DNA from: Diadophis punctatus similis
Taxonomy: Eukaryota; Chordata; Lepidosauria; Squamata; Dipsadidae
DNA: 64,000 bases
Assembly (NCBI GenBank): GCA_023053685.1
Contig: JALIGW010000001.1
Coordinates: forward strand, 67,461,740-67,525,739
Direction: 5' to 3'
The position numbers and the translations under genes are program-made. The stretch's first letter is position 1. Each line of letters begins with the position of its first letter. Shown piece after piece: positions 1 to 12,420 of this stretch. The notes under the pieces are model-generated. The model saw nothing but the letters and a program-made list of their open reading frames with translations, was not told the DNA's origin and made no database searches.

Positions 1-930
1 CAACTGAGATACTGAGCATAGTCCATTACTCATATCAGGTCATATAAATGAGACTTTAAAAAAATGAGATATTTGCCACTCACCCAAAGAGGTTTTCATT
101 TTTTTCTCTTTCTCAGAAAAAAAAATGAAAATTATGTTTTTAAGTCCATAAAGTAAACCCTTCCTTTATTTATTGTTCTTGCTATAATGTCAATGAGTAT
201 AAACTTCAACAACCCCTTCCCCAAACTGTAAATGACCTTTATAAGTATTAAAAATTTGAAAGCTTTGTACTCTTAATTCAATGCCATAATAATAAAGCAG
301 AATTATGCTTGATAAATAAATTGTACATAAAATTTCAATTTCCCCTCTCTCTAAAGTCCTTCATGCTCTTTAAACTGTGAAAACAATATCCCCTTCTCCT
401 AATGTTCAATTAATAAGATGCTATGCTTCTAAAAAAAATTCTTTCTGGAGTACAGAAAACTATCTATGTAGCCTTTAACTAATCCTATCTTTGCCTATAA
501 TCCTATGTATTAACCATGTAATACGTCACACTGAATTGAACACTGCTTTCTTCTGAAAGAGAAATGTAAAGTCGTATAGTCTAGCCACTAGTATATATGA
601 CAGAATGAGAATCCAAAAATCCATTCTGGACACAATGGCCAGTTTTATTTACAGCAAAAAACATGCTGGCTAGGAAATTCTGGGAGTTGAAGTCCACATC
701 TCTTCAAATTGCCAAGTTGAAAAATACTGCTTAAAATTGAAAGGACTTTAAACAACATGATTAGCTTAATTCCTTTTTATTACAAGTATAAATTCTAAGT
801 ATGATAATCAGATTCCACTCCATAAACTTTGACAGTGCTGAACATATTAAGAAAACAATAAATGAAAGCTAATTGGTTAATTTGTACATGCTGGACAACT
901 GTGTTATTAATCTAGGAGATATAAAAGTAA
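1..930. other. CRIM1 intron 2, AT-rich sequence without a gene
   Basis: I see no coding region, RNA gene or well-bounded element here. Because exon 2 of CRIM1 lies at 16686-16856 on the minus strand, this stretch is inside intron 2. Positions about 660-735 hold a degenerate dispersed-repeat piece with the phrase 'ctgggagttgaagtccac', which is common in reptile genomes. Confidence 0.6.
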
Positions 931-934
931 ATTT

Positions 935-3204
935 ACCTGAATCCTGAATCCCTGGTACACAATTCGTCCGAGGCCCTTGTAGCCACCTGGAATCGGGTGG
1001 CGGCGGGGGCCTTGGATCGTATTGCGCCTTTGCAGCCTCTCCGTGGTAGCGGATCCAGGAGGGCTCCTTGGTTTACTGAGGAACTCCGGGAGATGAAGCG
1101 CCAAAAGAGACGCCTAGAGCGACGATGGAGATCTAGTAAAGCTGAGTCTGACCGGACACTTTTAAGAACTTTCATTAAGTCTTACTTAGTGGCGATACGG
1201 GCGGCAAAATGTTCGCATTTTTCCGCCCTTATTGCGTCCGCTGACTCCCGCCCAGCCGCCCTGTTTAGGGTGACCCACTCCCTCCTAGCCAAGGAGGGTG
1301 GCGAAGATCCCTTGCAGGGCAGAGCTGAGGAATTTTCTCGGTTTCTGGCAGATAAAGTCACTCAGATTCGGACAGACCTGGACTCCGATTGGGCAGTACA
1401 GGCTGAGGTGACAGGGGCAGGCCTTAGTCCTGTTATATGGGAGGAGTTTGAACTGGTGACTCCTGATGATGTAGACAAGGCCATAGGAGCGATGAGTTCC
1501 GCCACTTGTTCATTGGACCCGTGTCCCTCCTGGTTGGTTTCGGCCACCAGGGAGGTTTCACGCGGCTGGCTCCAGGCGTTGGTCAACGCTTCTCTGAGAG
1601 GGGTCCGTCCCGCGGCCCTTAAAAGTTGCGGTGGTGAGGCCCCTCCTCAAGAAGCCTTCCCTGGACCCGGCGGATTTAAAGAACTTCCGTCAGGTCTCCA
1701 ACCTTCCCTTCGCGGGGAAGGTTGTAGAGAAAGTGGTGGCACTCCAACTCCTATGGCTGTTGGATGACACTGATTTTCTGGATCCCTTTCAATCGGGTTT
1801 CAGGCGCGGCTACAGTACGGAAACGGCTTTGGTCACCCTGATGGATGACCTCTGGCGAGCCCGGGATGGTGGTCACTCCTCCATCCTGGTGCTACTTGAC
1901 CTCTCAGCGGCTTTCGATACCATTGACCATGGTATCCTTCTGCGTCGTCTCGGCGAGATGGGAGTGGGCGGCACTGTGCTACAGTGGTTCTCCTCCTACC
2001 TCTCTGACAGGACGCAGTCGGTGTTGACAGGGGGGCAGATGTCGAGCCCTAGGCCCATACTTTGTGGGGTGCCGCAGGGCTCGGTCCTCTCGCCCATTCT
2101 GTTTAACATCTACATGAAACCACTGGGTGAGATCATCCGACGACACGGGGTGAGGTATCAGCAATATGCTGATGATACCCAGTTGTACATCTCCACCCCA
2201 TCTCAATTCAGGGAAGCCGTCGACGTAATGTGCCGCTGCCTGGACGATGTTAGGGTCTGGATGGGGAAGAACCGGCTAAAGCTCAACCCTGACAAGACCG
2301 AGTGGCTATGATATTGCCTCCCAAGGATTCTGTCAATTGTCCCTCCTTGGTTCTTGGGGGAGAGAAATTAACTCCCTCAGAACGGGTTCGCAATTTGGGT
2401 GTCCTCCTAGACCCACAGCTAAAATTGGAGCAACATCTTTCAGCTGTGGCTAGGGGGACCTTTGCACAGGTTCGCCTAGTGCACCAATTGCGACCCTTCT
2501 TGGAGAGGGAGGCGCTACTCACAGTCACCCACGCCCTTATCACCTCCTGGCTGGATTACTGCAATGCGCTCTACATGGGGCTACCCTTGAAGAGTATCAG
2601 GAGACTACAATTGGTGCAAAATGCAGCTGCGCGTGTCGTGGTGGGTGTGCCCAGGTACACCCACGTAACACCTGTCCTCCGCCAGCTGCATTGGCTGCCC
2701 ATTAGTCTCCGGATCCAATTTAAGATGTTGGTCGTTACCTTTAAAGCCCTACATGGCTCAGGGCCAGGCTACCTTCGGGACCGCATCCTGCCGCATACCT
2801 CCCTACGACCGGTTAGGTCCCACAGAGTTGGTCTCCTCCAGGTCCCATCGACCAAACAATGTCAGTTGGCGGGGCCTAGGGGGAGAGCCTTCTCTGTGGG
2901 AGCTCCCTCCCTATGGAACCAACTCCCTCCGGAGATCAGAGCCATCCCCACCCTGCTGGCCTTCTGTAAAGCAATAAAAACTTGGCTCTTCCGGCAGGCG
3001 GGGTGAAAGTGAGACCGAGTAGATTATCTCGGGGTCTCCCCCCTTTAGTTATGAATGTTGGAGATTTCCTTTTAATTTTTATATTATTTTTAATTGTTAT
3101 ATGTTTTATTGTAATAGATTTGGACATGCTGTGAGCCGCCCAGAGTCCCCCGGGAGTTGGGCGGCATACAAATCTATTAAATTAAATTAAATTAAATTAA
3201 AAAA
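935..3204 (+). mobile_element. CR1-like LINE, 5'-truncated, with (AAATT)n tail
   Basis: The element covers the linker after the endonuclease, the reverse transcriptase and the C-terminal region of ORF2. It ends in a 3' terminus with 'gccgcccagagtcccc' and a short AAATT pentamer tail at about 3170-3200. Its protein and 3' end match those of the copies at 49313-51044, 42730-43420 and 33566-33972, so all belong to one CR1-group family. The 5' endonuclease region is missing. It sits in CRIM1 intron 2, opposite in orientation to the gene. The exact 5' edge is uncertain. Confidence 0.9.
997..3006 (+). pseudogene. CR1 LINE ORF2 (reverse transcriptase), frameshifted
   Basis: The open segments 997-about 1625, 1631-2311 and 2302-3006 line up as one LINE ORF2 broken by two frameshifts, near 1600-1630 and near 2309. 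Reverse-transcriptase landmarks are clear: motif A 'LDLSAAFDTIDHGIL', motif B 'GVPQGSVLSPILFN' and the catalytic 'YADD' of motif C. After the RT comes the usual CR1 C-terminal part ending 'TWLFRQAG'. The first segment (APWFTEELREMKR...) is the linker between endonuclease and RT. The uninterrupted frame at 49492-51030 shows where the breaks fall. The copy is inactive because of the truncation and frameshifts. Confidence 0.9.
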
Positions 3205-3240
3205 TACGATAGCTCAGATGGGATTTACATTCAAATATAA

Positions 3241-3270
3241 AAAGAGAGAGAGAGAAAGAGAGAGAGAGTG
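3241..3270. repeat. GA-rich microsatellite
   Basis: A short purine run of GA dinucleotides broken by an A-rich unit lies just downstream of the CR1 tail. Confidence 0.7.
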
Positions 3271-3339
3271 TAAATGGAAAACCTTCGAGTCCATTGAAGT
3301 CTGCCCTTTGAGTTTTTAAATTATTATTATTATTAATTT

Positions 3340-3810
3340 TATTTTTGTATTTTTTTCAGATGATGGACATGTGTTTATCCCAAGCATATTTAAATTCAGT
3401 TACTGATGATTGACCCACTATCTCTGCTGGAAGTTGGTCCCAGGTTTCCACTACTCTTTCTGTGAAGTAATACTTTCTGACACTACTTTTGAACTTCCTT
3501 CCTGTCAGTTTGAGATTAGGCCCAGTGTTTTTTTAAATGTTTGCTTAATAATGAAAATACTGCCTTCTAGAGCCTTATTCATACTCTTTAATATATTTAA
3601 AAGTTTCAATCATGTCACTCATTTCTCTTCTGTCCTCCAGGTTGTACATATTCAGTTCCTCCAATCTTTCCTGTTATGTTTTGTCTCTCAGACCTTGCAC
3701 CATTTTTGTTGCCAGTCTCCGGACTCACTCAATCTTATTAATATCTTTTTTTAAGTGAGGTATAGAACTGGATCCAGTTCTCCAAATGGGGTCTGACTAA
3801 AGCCCTAAAT
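3340..3810 (-). mobile_element. Older amniote-type CR1 LINE, first part
   Basis: The plus strand carries the antisense of a classic amniote CR1 3' region: 'tctgtgaagtaatactttctg', 'caatcatgtcactcatttct', 'ttgttgccagtctccggac', then 'ctccaaatggggtctgac'. The element stops abruptly at about 3810 and resumes at 5483 after a hAT insertion. It is far more diverged than the 935-3204 copy, so it is an older insertion from a different CR1 lineage. Confidence 0.8.
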
Positions 3811-3868
3811 CAAATCAAACATTCATTGTCAATGCACAACATGTGTACAATGAAATTGAATGAGCCAC
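3811..3868. repeat. 58-bp insertion between two cctaaat copies
   Basis: This short stretch is bounded by 'ccctaaat' (3803-3810) and 'tcctaaat' (3869-3876). It interrupts the CR1 just ahead of the hAT element. The phrase 'gtgtacaatgaaattgaa' resembles a LINE 3' tail. I cannot name it. Confidence 0.4.
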
Positions 3869-3876
3869 TCCTAAAT

Positions 3877-5482
3877 CAGTGATGGCAAACCGTTTAGAGA
3901 ACCAAAAACCCACTTATTTATCGCAAAGTGCCAACACGGCAATTTAACCTGACTACTGAGGTTTTACTACCTAAAATAATGATAAACAAGGCAGAGTTCA
4001 GCTAATTGTTCTAAGAAAAATGTGATAAATGCATTTTTATGCCTCTTCATTTTTTTCCTGCTTTTGAAATGTTACGTTTAGCAACTATAAAAAAGAAAAA
4101 CTTTTGTAATATCATTTCTTGGTTTTTCTCTTCATTTTCTTATCCCAATTTTCTCTGTATATTTTTACTTCTTTTCTTGTTAAAATAGTTGTAATTTCTA
4201 TTATTGAAAGAGACATTGCTTTTCTCAGGGACAGAAGAAGGGACAGTCTGAGCCTAAATATCTTTTGTTACAAGCCAAAAAAAAAATCCAATTACCTTTG
4301 CACAGGAAATTCAAACCAAGAAAGGGGGAGGGCAAAGGTATTGGTATATGGCCTGTATCTTGCAGGAAAAGACAAGGTTAGGGATGCTTTGAATCCACTG
4401 TATGGAGACCAGATAGCCTTTTTTTGTTCTGCTTCTTTGTCTGATAAGTGGTTTCAATAAAGAAATATGCTTATTTCTCCTCCCCCCAAATACCTTTCTC
4501 CCAAGGACTCTGCAAATATTATGATTGTCTAGGGCTGAAAAGTACAACATGGGTAGTTACCAATTTATACTCTTAGCTTCTCCGCCCTACGCTCTGCCGC
4601 TGCTACGTGGCTGCTTCTTGTTTAGCGGGGGTCTTGGCTATAGCGGGCAGCTTCGTTGTTTTTTTGTCCACCGTGATCCATGAGGGAAAGAAAGGTGCAG
4701 GAAAGGCCACGCACGGCTGGGTGTGCTTGGTGGCAGGAGGCAGCGCAGTGCGATGGGGCTGTTTTGTTGTCCGCCAACATAGCCACTGACCGACCCGATC
4801 AAAGCTGAGCCCAATGTAGGGGAGACTGCGGGGTTAGTTTGGCCAGGCAAATTATCTTTATCACACTATCAAAGTTGATCCTGGGCACTGCGCTGCAATG
4901 TAGAAACGGGAAATGGAGCAGCCAGCACAAGGGAAGGGGAAGGAACAGGGAGAAGAAAGGGAAAGTGGCCTCCTCCTTGCCTTGTGCCGGCTGCTCCATT
5001 GCCCATTTCACCATTGCAGTGCAGCACCATGGAGCTTTCCCCACCCACCCACTATCGCCCAGATGCCCTCGCTTCCCCCAAGCAGGAGGAGCAGCAGGGA
5101 GAAGAGAGGGCCACTCCGTTGCCCTTTTTGCCATTGCAGCACCACAGAGCTTGCCCCACCCACCACTGCCCAGATGCCCTCGTTTCTCCCAATCATTTCT
5201 TTGTCTACCTGATTTCCAGCTCCGTCGCATTTCTCGCCATCATGTGCAGGGAAACAAAAATTTGTGAGACCAAGAAAAAAGTTCACCCAATCAATTCCAA
5301 TTTTGTGAGACCTTTTTCTTTCGCGAGAAGTTGGAATTGATTGAGTGGACTTTTTTTTTTAGTCCCACAAACTTTTGTTTCCCTGCAAACGACGGCGAGA
5401 AACGTGACGGAGAAAGGCAATGCCCACAGAGGCAGCTCTGCGTGCAACGTTTGGCATGCTTGCCATAGGTTAGGCACCACTG
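3877..5482. mobile_element. hAT-type DNA transposon copy, about 1.6 kb
   Basis: The left end CAGTGATGGCAAACC and the right end GGTTAGGCACCACTG are terminal inverted repeats. They match the ends of the elements at 30746-31158, 44006-44387 and 47847-48388. The 8-bp flanks are 'tcctaaat' and 'ccctatat', two mismatches, which fits a decayed hAT target duplication. It lies inside the older CR1. It is the longest copy in the window. Its interior is non-coding as far as I can read, with a directly repeated GC-rich block near 5010-5070 and 5120-5190 and a large hairpin at 5221-5412. Confidence 0.75.
5221..5412. repeat. Long inverted repeat inside the hAT element
   Basis: The arms at about 5221-5307 and 5325-5412 are near-complementary. 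'gcagggaaacaaaa' pairs with 'ttttgtttccctgc', 'aatcaattccaa' with 'ttggaattgatt', and the outer 'cgtcgcatttctcgcc' with 'ggcgagaaacgtgacgg'. Transcribed, this would fold into a hairpin of over 80 bp. Confidence 0.8.
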
Positions 5483-6060
5483 CCCTATATAGTGGAATAA
5501 GGATCTCCTTTTTCTGCTTGTAATCTCTCTAGTTACTGTATGTATCCCAGAATTTTGTTTGCCTTCACAGCTGCCTGGCCACATTATTTAATCATTTTGC
5601 AGTCATCTGCTATGAGCACACCTAAATAGGTTTTTATTGTTGTTCTCTCTAACACCGTATTTCCAATATTGAACCCTGCCAGAGGATAATTTTTCCCTAA
5701 TCTTACATTAAACTACAGTTTCCACATTTTTGACCAATTTTCCAGCAATGCCGAATCACTTTCCGTGTTACGAATACCCCCAGGAAAGTCACCTCTATTA
5801 CATACTTTTGTATCATCAGCAAAAAGACAATCCTTATCTAACAATTCTTCTATTACACCACTTACAAACACACTGAACAGAACAAGATCTAAGACTTGTG
5901 GTACACCACTTGTAACTGATCTCTGTCCAGACATTAACAACCACACATTGGAATCTTATCTGGAACTGTATGTGGAATGGTATCAAATTCTTTGCTAAAA
6001 TCCAGATAGGCTAGATCCGGAGCACCACCTTCGTCCAAAACATTTGTGACATAGTTAAAA
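5483..6060 (-). mobile_element. Older amniote-type CR1 LINE, second part
   Basis: This continues the antisense CR1 of 3340-3810 on the other side of the hAT insertion: 'agtggaataaggatctcc', 'tgtatcccagaattttgtttgcc', 'atcactttccgtgttacg' and 'ggtacaccacttgtaactga'. A decayed piece of reverse-transcriptase frame (antisense, about 5713-5946, 'GVPQVLDLVLF') is still visible. Confidence 0.75.
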
Positions 6061-7040
6061 AAGGCAAAGTTTAAAAAATTACATGTTCCCCCTTCCACTA
6101 TCCATTACCAATCAACTACTGTACAAACAAATCAACTGCTCAGGAACTAGCACCACTATACTACACAAGTCAATTTAAGGATTGCACTATAATTTTATGG
6201 CTTTAATAACTGCCTATTAAGACTATGGTTACATATATCCTATTTTACAAGCATACATCTCTACTAAAGAGTTTTTTTTATTGTTATACAAGTACTACTT
6301 TAACACTAGATATTGTCACTGTTTTCACTGTCATTGTCCAATATATGCAACACTACTGGAATCATTTCATTAAGCAAGCCTTCTCCAATATGAAGGCTTC
6401 CAAATATGTTAGACATCGATTCCCACCATACTCAGATTGCCTTAGTTTCATTCTATTATTACATAAAAAGGGAGCTTCTGTCTTTGGCAGGAAGCTGATT
6501 ATCTCCAATATCTCAGCCAATCTAACATATTGCAGAGCAGGAAAGGGTTGGCTACCACTAAAATAAGCAAGGTTCAGTTATTCCAGGTTCATCTGTTTGC
6601 TCTGTTATGATTAAGTGAGAAACTTGACCACACATACTTGTATCCATGCGTATATTTGGACAGCAAACAAGGATAGGAAATAAGAGCAGAACCATGGACT
6701 AAATGCAGGAAAGGAAAGACTGCTGCTCAGTGTAAGATAATTAGCACACATATTTTGCATAGTTGTTTTATATATACCGGTAAAAGATACAAATTTTCAG
6801 GGTTTTTTTTTTACAGCGGCAAAAAAAGTCACAAAACTGGAATTTGGAAAATGCCAGAGCCGTCTTCTCCCTTAAAAGATAAAGAAGAATTACAGAGCAC
6901 TAAATTTTTGTTTTCTAAATATTGCAAAGTTCTGTTTTTACTTCCTATGAGAGTTCTATTTCACAGCAATGTTAGTGCTTATACAACTACAATAAAATGT
7001 GTGAACTCTCAGATGTAATTCCCAAGAGTCTCAGCAATAT
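6061..7040. other. CRIM1 intron 2, no gene
   Basis: AT-rich intronic DNA. The part around 6370-6560 ('ccttctccaatatgaaggct' onward) reads like a degenerate dispersed repeat seen elsewhere in squamates. I see nothing else. Confidence 0.5.
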
Positions 7041-7210
7041 TCATTCATTTATCTAATTTATATCTCACCTTTATTTGGGGCAATTCAAAGTGGAGTACAT
7101 AATCTTCCTGCTTTCTATTTTCTCCACGATAATTATATGAGGTGGGTTAGGCTAAGTGACCAACCTAAAGTAATCCAGTTGGCTTCTGTGCCTAAAGGAG
7201 GATTGGTTTT
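7041..7210 (-). mobile_element. Degenerate MIR/CORE-type SINE, antisense
   Basis: The plus strand reads as the antisense of a squamate MIR-like SINE: 'atttatatctcacctttatt', 'atgaggtgggttaggct' and 'cagttggcttctgtgcct'. Edges are approximate. A sense copy of what looks like the same family is at 58755-58920. Confidence 0.5.
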
Positions 7211-7224
7211 CTAATACGTAAATA

Positions 7225-7618
7225 CAGGTAATCTTTGACTTACAACAGTTCATTTAGTGACCGTTCAAAGTTACAACGGCACTCAAAAAAGTGATTTATG
7301 ACCATTTTTCATACTTATGACTGTTGTAGCATCCTCATGGTTATGTGATTTACATTCAGATGCTTGACAACTAGTTAATATTTATGGTGGTTGCAGTGTC
7401 CTGGGGTCATGTGATCATATTTTGCAATCTTCTGATGAGCAAAGTCAATGGGCAAGCCAGATTCACTTAACAACTGTTATTAATTTAACAACTGCAGAGA
7501 TTCACTTAACAAATGTGGCAAGAAAAGTCGTAAAATGGGGCAAAACTCACTTAACAAATTTCTCACTTAGCAACATAAATTCTGGGCTCAATTGTGGTCG
7601 TAAGTTGAGGACTATTTG
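7225..7618 (+). mobile_element. Mariner-like MITE with TA target site, copy 1
   Basis: The element runs from CAGGTAATCTTTGACTTAC to an end that is nearly its reverse complement (AAGTTGAGGACTATTTG), and TA flanks both sides. The full-length copies at 14533-14914 and 18811-19192 have the same ends and interior (conserved 'gattcacttaacaa' blocks). TA duplication and inverted ends fit a non-autonomous Tc1/mariner element. There is no coding capacity. Confidence 0.75.
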
Positions 7619-7916
7619 TATTGCACCAAATTGGATCTCTCCAGTAGTCAGAGATGGAAAGAACTGCTAAATGTCCTAAAATATTTCCAGTTTTGCTGAA
7701 GATAAAATTAGAAATTTTAAAACTAACTGTGCTAAACATATCATTCATGATGAGGTGCAGCACTATAAAATAATGAATTGTGCACAATTCTATAAATACA
7801 GAATTATTTAACCTACTTACCTCCCACTTACGTACAGAAAGCATCAATCTTACAAGAACTATACATGTCGGAACTCTGGAAAGTTAATTTTGATGTTTCA
7901 CTGCATTTCTGAGTAA
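7619..7916. other. Intronic, nothing recognised
   Basis: Short AT-rich gap between two mobile elements. No feature seen. Confidence 0.5.
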
Positions 7917-8030
7917 CTTATTTATTTATTTATTTATTTCTTGGTTCTTATATGGCGCCCTACTCCCGAGGGACTCAGGGCGGCGTACAGCAATATAAAA
8001 GAACAAGTAATGACGTTATAGCGGTAAATT
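7917..8030 (-). mobile_element. CR1 LINE 3'-end fragment
   Basis: (TTTA)n followed by 'gcgccctactcccgagggac' and 'cagggcggcgtacag' is the reverse complement of the CR1 3' end found at 33900-33972 and 43330-43400. Only the terminal part is present. Confidence 0.8.
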
Positions 8031-8814
8031 TCCTTATCTATTTACAATACAGCCAATAGAAGGTATTCTCTCCAGGTCTTTCATTTGACATTCATAATCA
8101 CAATATATTAAAACATCCAATATCATTCATCTGTATTTTTCAGTATATTTTTATTATTTTTCTTAGTATATGCACGACAATGTTAAAATCAGACTGATTG
8201 ACCAAGGTATTTTCATCCTCTCTCATGACTCCTTTCTTTTTCTATTAATGTATTTTTAAAGAAACCTATACATTAACTTTAACAGATGCATTACTGTAAC
8301 TCTCATGCTGTAATACTTGTGCAATATGAGAACTTTGACTTTTCCATGAATAAACTCTGTTATCAATAACATTTATTAGGGAAGTGAATTGGGCATCTCT
8401 TTCATATAAGTAACAAGTTGATTACAAAAGAATAAATCAAATTTGACAAATCTGTAAACTTGCTCTATGTTGTAGGTGGGAAACAAAAACAATAGCATAT
8501 TTCTGCATTTATTTTTTATGTACTGTTGAATTTAAAAAAGCCTTATCACAGTGCCAAGTTAAATTTGTATTGTTTAGCCTTGCATTCCTCCCTCCCCTTT
8601 AATCAACAGCAGAGGCAGGGAGTAACAGGCACGGGGGAAGGGTCTTAGACATTTATCGATGAAGTGGTTCTGAAGGAAGTAAAGATGGGATCTTCTTATA
8701 TGGCAAATAGAGGGTGCATTGGACTGAATTCTAATTGGAAATCTCTGCAAGAGTTCAACAGTCATCTCTCCCTACTCAATCTGAGCAATTATGCTTCAAT
8801 TCAAGAGCAGGTGG
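8031..8814. other. CRIM1 intron 2, no gene
   Basis: AT-rich intronic sequence. No open frame with recognisable content and no clear repeat. Confidence 0.5.
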
Positions 8815-9015
8815 CTGGTGCTCATGTGCGTGCTGGAAACTGGAAGAGCAGCCGCCCAGTGCGCACATATGCACCGGACAAAAGGCTCTTCCAGTTTCCA
8901 GTGCTCCCGCGTGCGTGAAGACTAGCCCGGAAGAGCAACGGGCAACAGTTCGCATGCCCGGAGAGATGGCTCTGCGTGTCACTTCTGGCATGCGTGCCAT
9001 AGGTTTGCCATCACG
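8815..9015. mobile_element. hAT MITE, left end missing
   Basis: The right half ('ggcatgcgtgccataggttt', 'gccatcac') matches the right ends of the hAT copies at 30746, 44006 and 3877. The left terminus is missing. The interior contains an inverted pair, 'tggaaactggaagagc' and 'gctcttccagtttcca'. Confidence 0.65.
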
Positions 9016-12000
9016 GATGTATATGTTCTGCCACAAAACTAGAATCACTGTCTTCCCTCTTGCTCATTCTTCTTAATTATTAGACAACGTTGTTTTAAAC
9101 ATTCCTTCTAAAGTTGAGGTTTTGTTTCTCTTCCCTTTCTAGAAGGAACATTACCTGAAAAGCTTGATATGCAGTGCTATTAAGTTTCTGGTATTATAAG
9201 AGTACATAAGTTTAAGAAGTTGAGAAAAGATTCCAATTTATTTATTAAGCATATGTTTTGTCTATGTGAAAGCTCACATTTGTCTTTATTTTCAAAAAAA
9301 AAATGTTCATCACAACTCATCGCTGAACTTTGCAAACTCCAGAGTTCTGGGAATTTTTTAATTTGACCAGCCATTTTTTCCATTGCTACAAGTATTCCTA
9401 CGAAAACATACATATTACATCTGAACCACTTGACTGATTACCAAATTAGCTAATAAACATATCAGTTATTCCTTTAAGCTTAAGAAAAACTACAACAGGC
9501 CACATGACTGTGGAACTCAAGATAAAGTTTTCTTTCTAGCTGACTATAATACACTTAAAATGTTAATTATGTTTGTCACCAAGTGAAAGGATGCAAATGT
9601 TATAAAAAACTGGACTGTTATTCAGCATAACGAGTATGACCTTGATGAAAATATGCAAGAACTATTATCTAGACAAAAGGGACTGAAACATTTTTAAGTC
9701 CTGAGAAATGACATAATATTCAGAAACAGATAGCTCCCTGATTCACTGGAGTATAAAAAGAGGGAGGCGATACAGCAGAGATTTACAAGATTCTGTTTTT
9801 ATAACCCCCCCCCCCCCCAAAATAGTTTTAGTTTTCCTGTGGAGTTGTTTCCTAATCTGGTCTATTCTAGGAGATCTATCCAGGCGAACATGTCGCTCAA
9901 ACGTTTTTCAACTGAAAAGTGCATATCATTAACATACAGTGATTTTTACTCTTCAAATTTGAACTAGATCTCATATTAAAATATACCGTAGCTTCAATAT
10001 GGGTCTAGCAGGAAAGAAAGAAAAGTTCTTATCAAGGGTAACTTTCTCAATAAATAGGTGTCTAAATATAGCTGGATGTAGTTCAATCATTTAAGAATAA
10101 TGTGATTTATAAGATATAAAACAGCTTTCCTTTTTAAATTGTATATGATTAACCTTTAGTTCACAAACATTCAACAACCCTTCCAGAAAAAAATATTTCT
10201 TTAGCACGAATGAAAACCTCACCGCTCCAAGCAACTTGATTTGAAATGAATTGCTTTTTTAAAAAAAATAATCATCTTATGTTCTTTGAACAGACAATGC
10301 TACAACACTTGTTCAACCAGTTTTAGAGTTATTTACAACAGAAATGCAGAGGTTAGAACAGTATTTTAAAAGCATTCATTAACCCCTATAGAATTCCAGA
10401 ATATATAATTACTCAAAAGCCTTGCTGAGTTTAACCAGGTTTACTCTCAAGTAAACTGATGAGACTGCAGCCTTAGAATTAGTCCAACAAGCTTTCTCTG
10501 AGTTTTCATAATTCCTCAGTTTCCCCATGCGAGTTTAATTGGCAGACAATATGCATTCCTGGCAGTGCCTCTATTCTTTAATCTCTAATTGTGAACTCCA
10601 CACAATTCCGGAAAGTATTTTGCTGTGATAAATTCCAGCACTTGTTTTGTTCCCACTTCCAAGAGCTTCTATCTGACAAAGCTTTACAACAGTAAGGAAG
10701 CCTTTTTTACTCTTCTTTTGAGAATTATCATGATAACAGAGTGCTTTTTTAGTAAAAGAAGAAAGGACAAATATAGTTCAGGGTTGTTTCATGCACACAA
10801 GTTTCTTCCAGAAGCCAATGTTGTCACAGAATAATTTTCTTGGCAGCAACATTTCTCACCTCGTCTCCAATCTCTCCGATACTCTTCAATTGCTGTGATT
10901 TTACATTTCCTCAATAAAATTCTCAAAAAGTCAATTCTCCCAGCCATTCATGCTCCAAAAGCATGTTTCCTCATTAATACAGATACATGTACCATATGTC
11001 CACTAAACAACTATGTTGGGACTAAAATATCTTCTGATTAAGATGGTATTGCAGTCAGACAAATATCAGTATTTCCTGCTGCCCTCTATAATAATTGCAT
11101 TGTGATTTATTTGTTACTCTAATTACTACTACTGGAACCAGTGCTTACTTTGTTTTTTTCATAATCTGAGAGAGTTATCAGTTTAATGGCACCAAGAAAG
11201 TTCTGCTGGCATCTTTCCTAACTAGGGCAATAGTTTTGACAGCTATTGAAAAAAAGATGTTAGCTATTTCCTAGAGGTGAGAATATCAGGGCTATTAAAG
11301 ACACCATTAACACTCTAAGTACCAAAGTACAACTAAGACCAGAACATCTCATTTGGAAGTTCACTGAAAACTTGTTAAGCTTCTTCAGGACAAAAGAGAA
11401 TTTATAAAATCTCACTCTTGATGGGTTTATATGTGATTGGAACTCCAGAGGAAACCTGCACAAAGTTGTCTTTATGAAACTGGAAAGTACAGGCTTTGCC
11501 TGAAGACTGTCAGGTAAATAGTGAGAGGATTTTCTGCATTCCAGCGTCTTCTTTTCATGCAACTGATAAGCCTCAGCCATTCCTTGTCAAATTAATTGTA
11601 TTTGCCGGGAAGAATGAAATTTTACAGAAACCCAACCTTCAAGAATAGGATTTAAAAAAACTCATATTATTTTGCTAATTGTGTCAAAAAAGTTCAAGAA
11701 CACAGTAAGATGTTCAACACAGCAACAAGTATTGTCTGAGAGAAGACACTTCAATAATTTCACTAGGATTCCAATCATCTTTGTTTTGATATTTGCAAAT
11801 GGTCCTGATAAATCATAATTATGAAGCTGAAAAATGTCTTACCTCTTGATGCTCCTGTTGAAGGAGAAGGATTTAAAAATGCATGTTTCTAGTATGTTTC
11901 ATGTATCCAGGCTATTAAACTTCTTTATCTCTTGCTCTTAATTAAAGATTTGTTTGTTATCTCTATCTCTATCTCCATCTCTCTCTCTATGTCCTTGGCT

Positions 12001-12420
12001 ACAGGGAAAGAGTAAAAATTGCATTTTCTTTTAAAATTCTTTGCTTTTTCCTTCATTTTTCTCTTTTTCTAAATCTTTCCTTATTAATGATACTTATATT
12101 TTAACATGCAAGTAGTGAAACTTTAAAGTTTGTGAACCCTTGATTATTTCTGCCCAAATATGACCTGTTCTCCACACAAGTCCAAAAACTAGAGAGAGAA
12201 CACAATTAAACAAATGCATAAAAAACACTACATTTGCTCATTTAAGTATTGAGCAAATGATCCAAAGCTACAAATTTGTATGTAGCAAAAGTATGTCAGA
12301 TGTTTCACTCAATAGGATGATAATCAGGAGCCAGTATGAGCTATCCTGCCTTCTTTAAAGAACAGAATTCTCGAAAATTACTGTCAAATTTGATCTTTAC
12401 AACACGTTTGTGAAAGTATT
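9016..12420. other. CRIM1 intron 2, no gene
   Basis: About 3.4 kb of AT-rich intronic sequence. Simple sequence includes a run of 17 C at about 9806-9822 and a TATCTC-rich stretch at 11955-11990. The longest open frame (11260-11580, minus) has no recognisable motif and I do not call it. Confidence 0.55.

Noticed and set aside
4119..4460. 113-codon open frame inside the 1.6-kb hAT element
   Set aside because: No transposase motif or similarity that I can recognise; composition is that of AT-rich non-coding DNA.
11260..11580. 106-codon minus-strand frame considered as CRIM1 exon 3
   Set aside because: It lacks the cysteine spacing of CRIM1 cysteine-rich repeats and has no supporting splice pattern. 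Exon 3 appears to be left of the window.
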